NCBI GenBank assembly: GCA_900548905.1
Contig: URMK01000052.1
Coordinates: forward strand, 1-50,781
Reading direction: 5' to 3'
DNA from: an uncultured Lachnospiraceae bacterium
GTDB lineage: Bacteria > Bacillota > Clostridia > Lachnospirales > Lachnospiraceae
DNA length: 50,781 nt
In this document: positions 24,758 through 32,794 of the stretch, piece after piece
Layout of the letters: each line of letters starts with the position of its first letter
Position numbering within the stretch: the first letter of the stretch is position 1
Translations under genes and position numbers: made by a program
Notes under the pieces: generated by a model
What the model was told of the DNA's origin: nothing
The model's input: only the letters and a program-made list of their open reading frames with translations
Database searches by the model: none

Positions 24758-25780
24758 ATGTCGGAAGTTATAGAACAGAATAAAATCCCCCGCAAGGCTC
24801 TCTATACCGGAGAGACGATCCCGGCGGTGGGGCTTGGAACCTTCGGTTCCGATAAATACGGCCCGGAACAGGTGTCCGAGGCTGTATACGGCAGCATAAA
24901 AGCAGGCTATCGTCTGATAGACTGCGCTGCCGTATACCAGAATGAGGATCGCATCGGTGAGGTGCTTAAGCGTGTGCTGGACGAAGGGATTGTGGAGCGC
25001 AAGGAGCTTTTTGTCACCTCCAAGGTATGGAATGACAGGCACGGAGAAGGGCAGGTGCTGGATGCCTGCCGGAAAAGCCTTCAGGATCTGCAGCTGACTT
25101 ATATTGACCTTTACTTTGTGCACTGGCCTTTTCCCAATTACCATGCACCGGGCTGTGACGGGGATTCCCGTAATCCGGATTCCAGACCGTTTTCGACGGA
25201 AGAATTCATGTCTGTCTGGAGACAGTGCGAGCAGCTGGTGGAGGAAGGGGCGGTCAGATATATCGGCATGTCCAATATGACGGTACCTAAGCTGAAAGCG
25301 GTGCTGCCTCTGTGCAAAATCAAACCGGCGGCATTGGAGATGGAGCTTCATCCCGGTTTCCAGCAGCCCGGACTGTTTGACTATGCCGTTTCCCAGGGCA
25401 TCCAGCCGATAGGCTATTGCCCCATCGGTTCCCCCTCCCGTCCGGAAAGGGACAGGACAGCGGAGGATGTGGCGGATACCCAGATGCCGGAAATCGTGGC
25501 GATTGCGGAAAAACACAACATCCATCCGGCACTTGTCTGCCTGAAATGGGCGGCCCAGAGAGGGCAGATCCCCATCCCGTTTTCCGTTAAGGAGCCTCAG
25601 TATGTAAGCAACTTGAAATGCGTTACGGAGGATCCACTGACGGCGGAGGAAATGGAAACCATCCGGAAAGCGGATAAGGACTGCAGACTGATAAAGGGAC
25701 AGGTATTTCTCTGGCCGGGAGCCGGGGACTGGGAAGACCTGTGGGATATAACCGGTGAAATAACCGGCGGAGGAAAGTGA
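24758..25780 (+). CDS. Aldo/keto reductase
   Basis: 340-residue TIM-barrel NADPH-dependent oxidoreductase. The catalytic tetrad is visible: Asp and Tyr in DCAAVYQNED, Lys in VTSKVW and His in YFVHWPF; the cofactor region includes the C-terminal PIPFSVK. An AGGAGG site precedes ATG 24758. Being inside the fucosidase operon, likely substrates are fucose or lactaldehyde, but this cannot be read from sequence. Confidence 0.87.
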   Translation: MSEVIEQNKIPRKALYTGETIPAVGLGTFGSDKYGPEQVSEAVYGSIKAGYRLIDCAAVYQNEDRIGEVLKRVLDEGIVERKELFVTSKVWNDRHGEGQVLDACRKSLQDLQLTYIDLYFVHWPFPNYHAPGCDGDSRNPDSRPFSTEEFMSVWRQCEQLVEEGAVRYIGMSNMTVPKLKAVLPLCKIKPAALEMELHPGFQQPGLFDYAVSQGIQPIGYCPIGSPSRPERDRTAEDVADTQMPEIVAIAEKHNIHPALVCLKWAAQRGQIPIPFSVKEPQYVSNLKCVTEDPLTAEEMETIRKADKDCRLIKGQVFLWPGAGDWEDLWDITGEITGGGK

Positions 25781-25781
25781 T

Positions 25782-26222
25782 ATGTTAAAAGGAATTCCTA
25801 AAATTTTATCGCCCCAGCTTCTGAAGATTTTGTGTGAAATGGGGCACAGTGACCGTATTGTGATTGCGGACGGGAATTTCCCGTCGGAATCCATGGGAAA
25901 GGACGCTATGGTAATCCGGATGGACGGACACGGCGTACCGGAAATCCTGGATGCCGTCCTGCAGGTATTCCCTTTGGATTCCTATGTGGAAAAGCCTTTC
26001 AGCCTCATGGAGGTTATGCCGGGAGACGATGTGGAAACGCCCATCTGGGACACCTATCAGGAAATCGAAGAAAAATACGAGGCCCGGGGAAAGGATGCCA
26101 TCGGGCATATCGAACGGTTTGCTTTTTATGAAGAAGCAAAGAAAGCCTATGCCATAATCGCCACCGGAGAAACGGCCCTGTATGCCAATGTGATGCTGCA
26201 AAAGGGCGTGGTGACGGACTGA
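25782..26222 (+). CDS. fucU: L-fucose mutarotase
   Basis: 146 residues of the RbsD/FucU family, which interconvert alpha and beta anomers. The early MGHSDRIVIADGNFP (His22 and Asp24) and the C-terminal GETALYANVMLQKG are characteristic, and FucU rather than RbsD is supported by the DGHGVPEILDAVL segment and the neighbouring fucosidase. It begins two bases after the reductase stop, behind GGAGGAAAG, so the genes are coupled. Confidence 0.88.
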   Translation: MLKGIPKILSPQLLKILCEMGHSDRIVIADGNFPSESMGKDAMVIRMDGHGVPEILDAVLQVFPLDSYVEKPFSLMEVMPGDDVETPIWDTYQEIEEKYEARGKDAIGHIERFAFYEEAKKAYAIIATGETALYANVMLQKGVVTD

Positions 26223-26266
26223 CGCCGCAGGCTTACGCCAATCTGAGGATGGAGGACAATCGAAAA

Positions 26267-27733
26267 ATGAAGAATTATCTGAATCAGATAGAAAATGTGA
26301 TTGCCGGCGGAACTTATAAGGATGACTGGGATTCCCTCAGCGCCCATCCTCTTCCGGACTGGTTCCGGGATGGGAAATTCGGGATTTTCATCCACTGGGG
26401 GCCTTACAGCGTCCCCGCCTTCGGCAGCGAGTGGTATCCCCGGAATATGTATATCCAGGGTTCCCCTGAATTTGAGCACCATGTGAAAACCTACGGCCCT
26501 CATAAAGACTTTGGATACAAGGATTTTATCCCTATGTTCAGGGCGGAAAAATTTGATGCGGCCAAATGGGCGGATCTGTTTGAAAAAGCGGGAGCCAAAT
26601 ATGTGGTGCCGGTAGCCGAGCATCACGACGGCTTTCAGATGTACCGGAGTGATATCTCCCACTGGAACGCCTATGAACAGGGGCCGAAGCGGGATACGCT
26701 GGGCGAGCTGTGTGTCGAATTCGCCAAAAGAGGAATAGTGAACGGCGCTTCCTCCCACCGGGCGGAGCACTGGTTTTTCCTGGGACACGGGAAAGAATTT
26801 GACAGCGATGTGAAGGAACCTCTGGTTCGCGGGGATATCTACTGGCCCTCCATGCCGGAAGCGGATCATCATGATATCTACAGCAAACCGGAGCCTGCGG
26901 AAGAATATCTGCAGGACTGGCTGGTGAGGACCTGTGAGATCATCGATCGCTACCGGCCCCGTCTGCTGTATTTTGACTGGTGGATCCAGCACAGCTCTTT
27001 TAAGCCCTATCTGAAAAAGCTGGCAGCCTATTATTACAACCGGGCGGAGGAATGGGGCGAACAGGTCCTCATCAATTATAAGCACGATGCGTTTATGTTC
27101 GGCACAGCGGTGGTGGACATTGAAAGAGGGCAGTTTGCGGATGTAAAGCCCTACTACTGGCAGACGGATACCGCGGTTGCCCTGAATTCCTGGTGCTATA
27201 CGGAAAACAATACATACAGGCCGGCCTGTGATATCATCTGCGACCTGGTGGATATCGTGAGCAAGAACGGAAACCTGCTGCTGAATATCGGCCCGAAAGC
27301 CGACGGTACCATTCCGGCGGAGGATGAAGCGATTCTACTGGAAATCGGGGAATGGCTCAGGGTAAACGGAGAGGCCATCTACGGTTCCCATGTATGGAGA
27401 AAATACGGGGAAGGCCCTACCCAGGTAGTGGAAGGCCAGTTCTCCGACGGCATTAAGAAGGAATTTACCTCCGACGATATCCGTTATACCATGAACGGCG
27501 GCAATCTTTATGCCATTGTCATGAAACGCAGTGAAAACGGGGAATATACCTTCCCGGCTCTGGGAGAACAGGATGCATCCAGCAAGCCGAACTTCCATGG
27601 GATCATTAACAAGGTGGAGGTACTGGGGTTTGACGGAGAATGCTGCTGTACCAGAGATGAAAAAGGCCTTCATGTGAAGACCGCAGGCGTGAAGGGCGAT
27701 AAGCCGGTGGTGTTCCGGATTGCCCTGGATTAA
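26267..27733 (+). CDS. Alpha-L-fucosidase, GH29
   Basis: About 488 residues. Segments typical of GH29 are WFRDGKFGIFIHWGPYSVPA, KYVVPVAEHHDGFQMY and the nucleophile region RLLYFDWW (Asp near residue 235), with a C-terminal beta-sandwich. No signal peptide, so it should act inside the cell on imported fucosylated sugars. I start at ATG 26267 because GGAGGA lies ten bases ahead; ATG 26249 lacks such a site. It ends the operon before a strong terminator. Confidence 0.92.
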   Translation: MKNYLNQIENVIAGGTYKDDWDSLSAHPLPDWFRDGKFGIFIHWGPYSVPAFGSEWYPRNMYIQGSPEFEHHVKTYGPHKDFGYKDFIPMFRAEKFDAAKWADLFEKAGAKYVVPVAEHHDGFQMYRSDISHWNAYEQGPKRDTLGELCVEFAKRGIVNGASSHRAEHWFFLGHGKEFDSDVKEPLVRGDIYWPSMPEADHHDIYSKPEPAEEYLQDWLVRTCEIIDRYRPRLLYFDWWIQHSSFKPYLKKLAAYYYNRAEEWGEQVLINYKHDAFMFGTAVVDIERGQFADVKPYYWQTDTAVALNSWCYTENNTYRPACDIICDLVDIVSKNGNLLLNIGPKADGTIPAEDEAILLEIGEWLRVNGEAIYGSHVWRKYGEGPTQVVEGQFSDGIKKEFTSDDIRYTMNGGNLYAIVMKRSENGEYTFPALGEQDASSKPNFHGIINKVEVLGFDGECCCTRDEKGLHVKTAGVKGDKPVVFRIALD

Positions 27734-27790
27734 TCTATACAGAGAGGCAGACGGTGTCCGGGTATTATCCCGGAAACCGTGTTATAGAAA

Positions 27791-27826
27791 CGGGAAAGGC
27801 CGGGCGGACAGCCCGGCCTTTCCTAT
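27791..27826. terminator. Strong terminator after the fucosidase
   Basis: GGAAAGGCCGGGC (27793-27805) pairs with GCCCGGCCTTTCC (27811-27823), a 13-bp perfect stem. It lies between convergent genes and may work both ways, as the T/A flanks are short. Confidence 0.8.
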
Positions 27827-27839
27827 CTGGAAGCTGTAG

Positions 27840-28622
27840 TTACGGTTTCCTTGCCAATTGCAAATCTATGGTGTCATAAATCGTAATCCGTCCGCCGAAA
27901 GTATTTATAACAGATTCTATTTCATAAAAGAACCTGCTTCTTGTTTTTTCTTCAATGGCGATATGGTCTGAGTAAGTGCCCAGCAGTTCTATATACTCTT
28001 TCGAAGTGAAAGTCCTTGTTCTATGGTATAACTTATAGGAGATGTCTGTAAATCCGTATTTTTCAGCAAGATCCGCACGGGCGGATGCATCCTGCTCACT
28101 ATATTCATGGGGGGCAAGCGCCTTGGGCATATATACACCGTAAATCTTTTGAATCGCTTCGTGCAGACCTTCTCTGCCTTTATCTTTGTAAGGATGATTG
28201 GCAAAACGGGCAAATACCCCGCCACTTTTTAATAAATCGAAAACTTTCCGGTATCCGGTTCCTTCCGGTATCCAGTGAAAAGCGGATGCCGAAAACAGCA
28301 AGTCATAGGAATTGCTTTCAAAACAGGAATCCTCAAATTTACCCACAACCATTGAAAAATTTGGATAGTCTTTAAATTTCTCACAACAAACGTTTGCCAG
28401 GTTTTCCCCATATTCCACAGCAGTTAAGCTACAGCCCGTCTTTAGGAAGGGCAGGGTTGCCTGTCCGCCTCCGATACCGATTTCCAATACATTGCTGGCT
28501 TCGTCAATAGCCGCCAATTGGAATATATCATCATACAACGCAGGGACATAACCCGGACGCATTTTTTCGTATCTTTCTGCCTGCGTATTAAAAGTCCATT
28601 CCAGTCCATTTGTAAAAGGCAT
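27840..28622 (-). CDS. Class I SAM-dependent methyltransferase
   Basis: About 260 residues. Motif I VLEIGIGGGQAT near 58-69, the acidic VEYGENL after it, and LLFSASAFHWI near 110 are typical of the Methyltransf_11/25 small-molecule class. I begin at ATG 28622, in-frame with a G-rich stretch upstream; a TTG five codons earlier is possible. The substrate is unknown. Confidence 0.85.
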   Translation of the reverse strand: MPFTNGLEWTFNTQAERYEKMRPGYVPALYDDIFQLAAIDEASNVLEIGIGGGQATLPFLKTGCSLTAVEYGENLANVCCEKFKDYPNFSMVVGKFEDSCFESNSYDLLFSASAFHWIPEGTGYRKVFDLLKSGGVFARFANHPYKDKGREGLHEAIQKIYGVYMPKALAPHEYSEQDASARADLAEKYGFTDISYKLYHRTRTFTSKEYIELLGTYSDHIAIEEKTRSRFFYEIESVINTFGGRITIYDTIDLQLARKP

Positions 28623-28791
28623 ATCCAATCCCCCCAACCCCTTCTAATACGATTCGTTTCTAACAGGTACCGTGTAAATTTAGGATAAAATATTGTACCA
28701 TATATCCTGTGTGTTTTCTACTTCATTCCTGCGCCTTTTCATTCACGCTATTCATTCCTGCGTCTATAGAATGCAGAAGAGAAATGCGCAA

Positions 28792-28820
28792 AGCCGCACA
28801 AACATAGTGTCCATGCGGCT
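28792..28820. terminator. Hairpin AGCCGCA / TGCGGCT between ECF operon and methyltransferase
   Basis: A 7-bp stem with a 15-base loop; T-rich bases follow on the plus strand and TTT on the minus strand. A likely end of the minus-strand ECF operon, moderate support. Confidence 0.4.
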
Positions 28821-28905
28821 CTTAGTGTTTTGTGATGCAAGATCCCTCGTTGGGACTGACCGGTTATCCTTCTGTTTTCCGTAAGCCGATCAGTTCCCTG
28901 TAGTA

Positions 28906-29802
28906 CTAGTGGATATCGATTACAGAGACAGTATCCCCGACGCCCTCAATCAGCAGCCTTACATAAAGCTTCCCGTTTTCAAAGTCTGTCAGGGGATAGC
29001 TGAGCGGTTCGGAAAGGTTTGTTACATCGAAGGTCTTAACAACATCCCCCTGTACCAGATATAAGGTGAGGCTTGCATCTTCAGGAATCGTCCCGCAAGA
29101 AATATCTGCATACAGGCAGTCGCTTCCGGCATTCTGGATGGTCATTTTTTCCTCTGCCACGAAGCCGTCACTGGCGCTCTTGAAATCCAGTTTCCATACG
29201 CCGTTTACATAGCTTTCATAATTCATGCGGATACTGCCCATATTCCATACCTTTTCATTGGAAGCAGCATCGGAATTGATACCGCTACCCGCCGCCGCTT
29301 TCACGATGAATCCCGTAAGGCAGGTGATCATAAGCACCATGCAGACAGCGCCGGTAATAATAAAACGGATGTGATGTGTACGTTGCATATTCATATTTGT
29401 AAAATCCTCCTTGTTTTCAATTTTCGATCCGCATTCTTCACAATAGTTTGCTTTTAAGGAAACGGGGTGCCCGCAGGCGGTGCAGACCCTTTTTACCTCG
29501 GAACGCCGTAAAAAATAAACGAGCAGCCCGATAAACGGCGTTGTAATAAATACGATAATAGCCCAGAGGATGCCGTCATCCTTCCGTTTTTTACAGTCCT
29601 GGTAAACCCAAGCGGCAAAGAAGCCGGACATCAGCAAAGCAGACAACAATGTACCTATAATAAGTACGGGAAACATAATGGATATCCCGCTGAACCCGTC
29701 ACTTTTGAAGTAGTACAGGACGACCCGCAGGATTACGGCGGCCAGTACGACGGGAATGCCAATATAAGCAAGCAGTTTTCCCCAATTCATATTTTTATTC
29801 AT
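28906..29802 (-). CDS. Membrane protein with zinc ribbon, third gene of ECF operon
   Basis: 298 residues. Two N-terminal membrane helices plus a third with a PLD-nuclease-N-like region (ILWAIIVFITTPFIGLLVYF), then a four-Cys zinc ribbon (CTACGHPVSL...CEECGS) near 108-128, another membrane helix at about 148-172, and a beta-rich external C-terminal domain of about 120 residues. Its start overlaps the previous gene by four bases. It is probably an envelope sensor or effector with the sigma factor; no named function. Confidence 0.7.
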   Translation of the reverse strand: MNKNMNWGKLLAYIGIPVVLAAVILRVVLYYFKSDGFSGISIMFPVLIIGTLLSALLMSGFFAAWVYQDCKKRKDDGILWAIIVFITTPFIGLLVYFLRRSEVKRVCTACGHPVSLKANYCEECGSKIENKEDFTNMNMQRTHHIRFIITGAVCMVLMITCLTGFIVKAAAGSGINSDAASNEKVWNMGSIRMNYESYVNGVWKLDFKSASDGFVAEEKMTIQNAGSDCLYADISCGTIPEDASLTLYLVQGDVVKTFDVTNLSEPLSYPLTDFENGKLYVRLLIEGVGDTVSVIDIH

Positions 29803-30176
29803 GCGAAGATACCTCTTTTCTGAACATGAATGGTTATCGCTTCTTTCATGTTCGTTCTCTTTACACCGACCGCCGTAATGAGGATACCGGCAATGCCGAG
29901 ATAGACACAGATTCCGGCAGCCAGTTTAGCCAGATAAGGGTTGGCGATTACCAATAAGAAAAATATTGCCAACAGGGAAAAGGTTACAAGGTTCAGAAGC
30001 ATCGGAACAAACCAAAGCGGGATGGAACGGATTGCCGCAGTTTTCTCCCGTGCTGCTTCCCGCTGGTAAAGACTGGCTTTCAGATGTTTATTTAATTCCG
30101 GGGACGGGATGTCTTCCAGTTCCATAGAGGTACGGATCAGTTCGTTTAATTCCCTGTCATAGTTCTTGTTTTCCAT
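29799..30176 (-). CDS. Putative membrane anti-sigma factor
   Basis: 125 residues with a charged N-terminal half (about 1-50) and two membrane helices (about 53-80 and 84-103). It follows an ECF sigma gene with a 20-base overlap, the usual place for an anti-sigma factor. No classic zinc-binding anti-sigma motif (HxxxCxxC) is seen, so the role is inferred from context. Confidence 0.6.
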   Translation of the reverse strand: MENKNYDRELNELIRTSMELEDIPSPELNKHLKASLYQREAAREKTAAIRSIPLWFVPMLLNLVTFSLLAIFFLLVIANPYLAKLAAGICVYLGIAGILITAVGVKRTNMKEAITIHVQKRGIFA

Positions 30177-30690
30177 AGCCTGATTCCTCCAATCTTTTTT
30201 TTATGAGGCTTCTGCCTTTGAATAAGCGGCTTTTTATGGTGCCCGGCGGCTTTTTGACCGTTTGGGCTATCTGCTCCACCGGCAGTTCAAACAGATAGTA
30301 GAGTATCAGCGGTATCCGGAATTTTTCGGGCATTCCCTCAATGATTTCATTCGTCTGCCTGATGAGTTCCTGCCGGAATACTTGTTCTTCTACATTTATA
30401 TCCGAATATAGTTCATTCCCGCTTTCCTCATCCAGATGATTACAGGGGGCAATTGCGGCACGCCGGGCATTTTTCCGCTGGTCGCTTTTCCACAGATTGT
30501 GCGCGACGGAGAAGAATAACGCTTTCGGATTCTGTGCCCAGTCGAGCTTTATATCGCTCTCTAACGCTTTCAGAAAAGTTTGCTGATATAAATCCTCCGC
30601 GTTTGCCTTATCCATACACAGCTTAATGCAGAATCTATAGATTTCCGTGCCAAATTCGTCAATACACTTTTCTAATTCTTTTGCTTCCAA
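30157..30690 (-). CDS. ECF RNA polymerase sigma factor
   Basis: 177 residues. Region 2 (AEDLYQQTFLKALES) near 31-45 and region 4 (PLILYYLFELPVEQIAQTVKKPPGTIKSRLFKGRSL, in two blocks) near 125-160 define a sigma-70/ECF protein. A strong site, GGGAGGTGAGG, lies upstream. It probably controls its own three-gene operon; a candidate ECF promoter is at 30720-30746. Confidence 0.9.
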   Translation of the reverse strand: MEAKELEKCIDEFGTEIYRFCIKLCMDKANAEDLYQQTFLKALESDIKLDWAQNPKALFFSVAHNLWKSDQRKNARRAAIAPCNHLDEESGNELYSDINVEEQVFRQELIRQTNEIIEGMPEKFRIPLILYYLFELPVEQIAQTVKKPPGTIKSRLFKGRSLIKKRLEESGYGKQEL

Positions 30691-30719
30691 ATCCTCACCT
30701 CCCGTACCCTCTTACTCTA

Positions 30720-30746
30720 TATTCGTCATGACTTTCATCCGGGTTC
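30720..30746 (-). promoter_or_regulatory. Candidate ECF-dependent autoregulatory promoter
   Basis: On the minus strand GAACC is followed 16 bases later by CGAATA, resembling the -35 GAAC and -10 CGnnTA elements of ECF promoters. It lies about 35 bases before the sigma gene, so auto-activation is plausible. Confidence 0.4.
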
Positions 30747-30932
30747 ATTTTTTGGGAACAAAATTTTTATCATGCGGTTACTGCTGCAGGTTATACGGAA
30801 TCCATCGATTCCTGTTTGCGGGCCGGAGGGCAGTCCCGGCTTTTTCGTATCGTATCCTTAGGGAGTACCATACCATATAAAACGGGTAAAAACAAAAAAG
30901 ATTGTCCGGCATCCGGCTGCGATGTGTTTGCG

Positions 30933-30961
30933 TTGCGTAATTGCAGGGAGTAAGATAAAAT
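30933..30961 (+). promoter_or_regulatory. Vegetative promoter of the HAD gene
   Basis: TTGCGT at 30933-30938, 17 bases, TAAAAT at 30956-30961, with GAGGAG just before the ATG at 30991. TATAAT at 30968-30973 is an alternative -10. Confidence 0.5.
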
Positions 30962-30990
30962 AAAAGTATAATACCCATGAGGAGAAACGT

Positions 30991-31671
30991 ATGGAATATA
31001 CAACATTATTACTGGATATGGACGGAACTTTTCTGGATTTCGGGGCGGCGGAAAAGTCCGCTTTTTACCGTGCTATGGAAAAGAACGGCTATGAAGCCGA
31101 GGAAGATGCCTATCAGCTGTATTCCCGGATAAACCATGGTCTGTGGGAGGCCTTTGAACGGGGGGAAATTGATAAGCAGACCCTGCTTTTTACCCGGTTT
31201 TCCAGGCTGTTTGAGCATCTGGGAATTGACGGGGACGGCGTTTCCTTTGAAAAGGAATACCAGCTCCTTTTGGGGGAAGGTCATGAGCTGATGGAAAATG
31301 CCCGGGAGGTTCTGGAATACCTTTATTCCAAATATGACCTTTATGTGGTGACCAACGGGGTGGAGGCCACCCAGCGCAGCCGGTTAAGGCTTTCCGGTAT
31401 CGAGCGCTTTATGAAGGATATTTTTGTGTCCGAGGCGGTTGGTTTTCAGAAACCGCAGATGGAATTTTTTGAGTATTGCTTTGCACATATTGACGGATTT
31501 GAGAAAGAAAGGGCTATGATAATCGGCGACTCCCTTACCTCCGATATCCAGGGGGGAAACAATGCGGGGATCGCATGCTGCTGGTTTAACCCGGCAGGGA
31601 AGGAACGGCCCCTGGGGCTGCGGATTGACAAAGAAATAGAACGTCTTGCACAGTTAACACAATTCCTGTAA
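30991..31671 (+). CDS. HAD-superfamily phosphatase, YjjG-type nucleotidase
   Basis: 226 residues. Motif I DMDGT (9-13) with nucleophile D9, motif II VVTNGVEATQ with Thr near 112, and motif IV IIGDSLTSDIQGG near 172-184. The NGVEATQRSRL segment points to YjjG-like noncanonical pyrimidine nucleotidases, which hydrolyse nucleoside monophosphates. Its last 18 bases overlap the convergent LysR gene end to end. Confidence 0.87.
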   Translation: MEYTTLLLDMDGTFLDFGAAEKSAFYRAMEKNGYEAEEDAYQLYSRINHGLWEAFERGEIDKQTLLFTRFSRLFEHLGIDGDGVSFEKEYQLLLGEGHELMENAREVLEYLYSKYDLYVVTNGVEATQRSRLRLSGIERFMKDIFVSEAVGFQKPQMEFFEYCFAHIDGFEKERAMIIGDSLTSDIQGGNNAGIACCWFNPAGKERPLGLRIDKEIERLAQLTQFL

Positions 31672-32550
31672 ACAGGTGACAAATCTTCTGGCGATAGCGG
31701 ACAAATATGCATTTTTGTTATGAACGACGGAAATGCTGGTAAAAAGTCCGCTGTCGCTTATTTCATATACTTTTGTCTGCGGATTGCGCAGGAGGGGACG
31801 GGAAGACGCTGGGACGATTCCAACGCCAAGGCCGGCGTCCGCCCAGTTCACGGAGGTTCTTGCGTCATCGTTCATGCAGAAGCAGGAGAGGGAAAGCCCT
31901 TCCCTGGCAAAGGCCTCCCGCAGGGGGGCTTCCCATCGGCGGTAGATAATCAGCGGAAGACGGCTCACGGCTTCCAGGGAAATGGTACCATCGGGAGAGG
32001 AAGTGTCTTTGCCGGAAAGAATATCCGTAAAGTAGATTTCGCTTCCCACGGCAAGCATGGGTTCATCACAGAGCGTGGTGCAGGAAAAACCTTCGCCTTG
32101 AAAGGGTGTGCGGATAATGGCAAGTTCGATCAGATTGGAACGCAGCTGCTCCAGAAGCTGATAGGTATTTGCTTCGAACAGCTCAAAACGGATGGCCGGG
32201 AAATCTTTATGGAAGGCGGCAACCCATTCGGGCAGCAGGCTGCAGCCAACCGAGGATACCACACCCAGCCGCAGCGCGCCGGTCAGTCCGTTGCGGTAAT
32301 CCAGCAGTTCTTTTCTGGTTACTTCAGATAGTTCCAGCATGGTGACGGCCCTATCATAGAGAAGCTGCCCGGCTTCCGTAAGCTGTATTTTCCGTGAACC
32401 ACGCTGAAACAGTACACAGCCGAATTCTTCTTCCAGAAGCTTCATCTGGGTACTGAGCGGAGGCTGGGACAGGTTCAGTTTTCTTGCGGCGCCGGAGATG
32501 GTGCCTTCTTTTACAACGGTAGTAAAGTAGGAGAGTTGTTTTAAATCCAT
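31654..32550 (-). CDS. LysR-family transcriptional regulator
   Basis: 298 residues. N-terminal wHTH (LKQLSYFTTVVKEGTISGAA / LNLSQPPLSTQMKLLEEEFG) and a periplasmic-binding-like effector domain from about 90 on. Divergent from the ABC exporter pair across 245 bp, so it may control it. Effector unknown. The 3' end overlaps the HAD gene tail to tail. Confidence 0.9.
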   Translation of the reverse strand: MDLKQLSYFTTVVKEGTISGAARKLNLSQPPLSTQMKLLEEEFGCVLFQRGSRKIQLTEAGQLLYDRAVTMLELSEVTRKELLDYRNGLTGALRLGVVSSVGCSLLPEWVAAFHKDFPAIRFELFEANTYQLLEQLRSNLIELAIIRTPFQGEGFSCTTLCDEPMLAVGSEIYFTDILSGKDTSSPDGTISLEAVSRLPLIIYRRWEAPLREAFAREGLSLSCFCMNDDARTSVNWADAGLGVGIVPASSRPLLRNPQTKVYEISDSGLFTSISVVHNKNAYLSAIARRFVTCLQELC

Positions 32551-32642
32551 ATGTTCCTTTCTGAGGGGGAGGCTGGCACGGACTCACGAAGCTGGGGGTA
32601 TGTGGGGCAGGAGCGGAGTTACAAGTTATAGAGAAATTAGGT

Positions 32643-32688
32643 ATATGAAAAAAGTATGGATTGTATATAAATATAATAATTTTCATAT
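32643..32688. promoter_or_regulatory. 9-bp inverted repeat between lysR and the ABC exporter
   Basis: ATATGAAAA at 32643-32651 and TTTTCATAT at 32680-32688 in an AT-rich stretch. Its place between divergent genes makes it a candidate regulator site, although LysR sites usually have a shorter T-N11-A form. Confidence 0.4.
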
Positions 32689-32794
32689 ATTTATTTTTAT
32701 GATACGATATACGGAGTAATTTGGCAATGGAATAATACCGGATTGTGTGAGAGACTGCAGAGGAGCATGCTGCGGGAGATGAAGGAGTGAGGAT

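Larger units (their letters stand above)
30691..30990. other. Divergent control region, ECF operon / HAD gene
   Basis: About 300 bases without a convincing gene. It holds the candidate ECF promoter (minus strand) and a vegetative promoter for the HAD gene (plus strand), described in separate entries. Confidence 0.6.

Noticed and set aside
28693..28884. 63-codon ORF
   Set aside because: No ribosome site and includes the hairpin AGCCGCA/TGCGGCT; composition is not coding.
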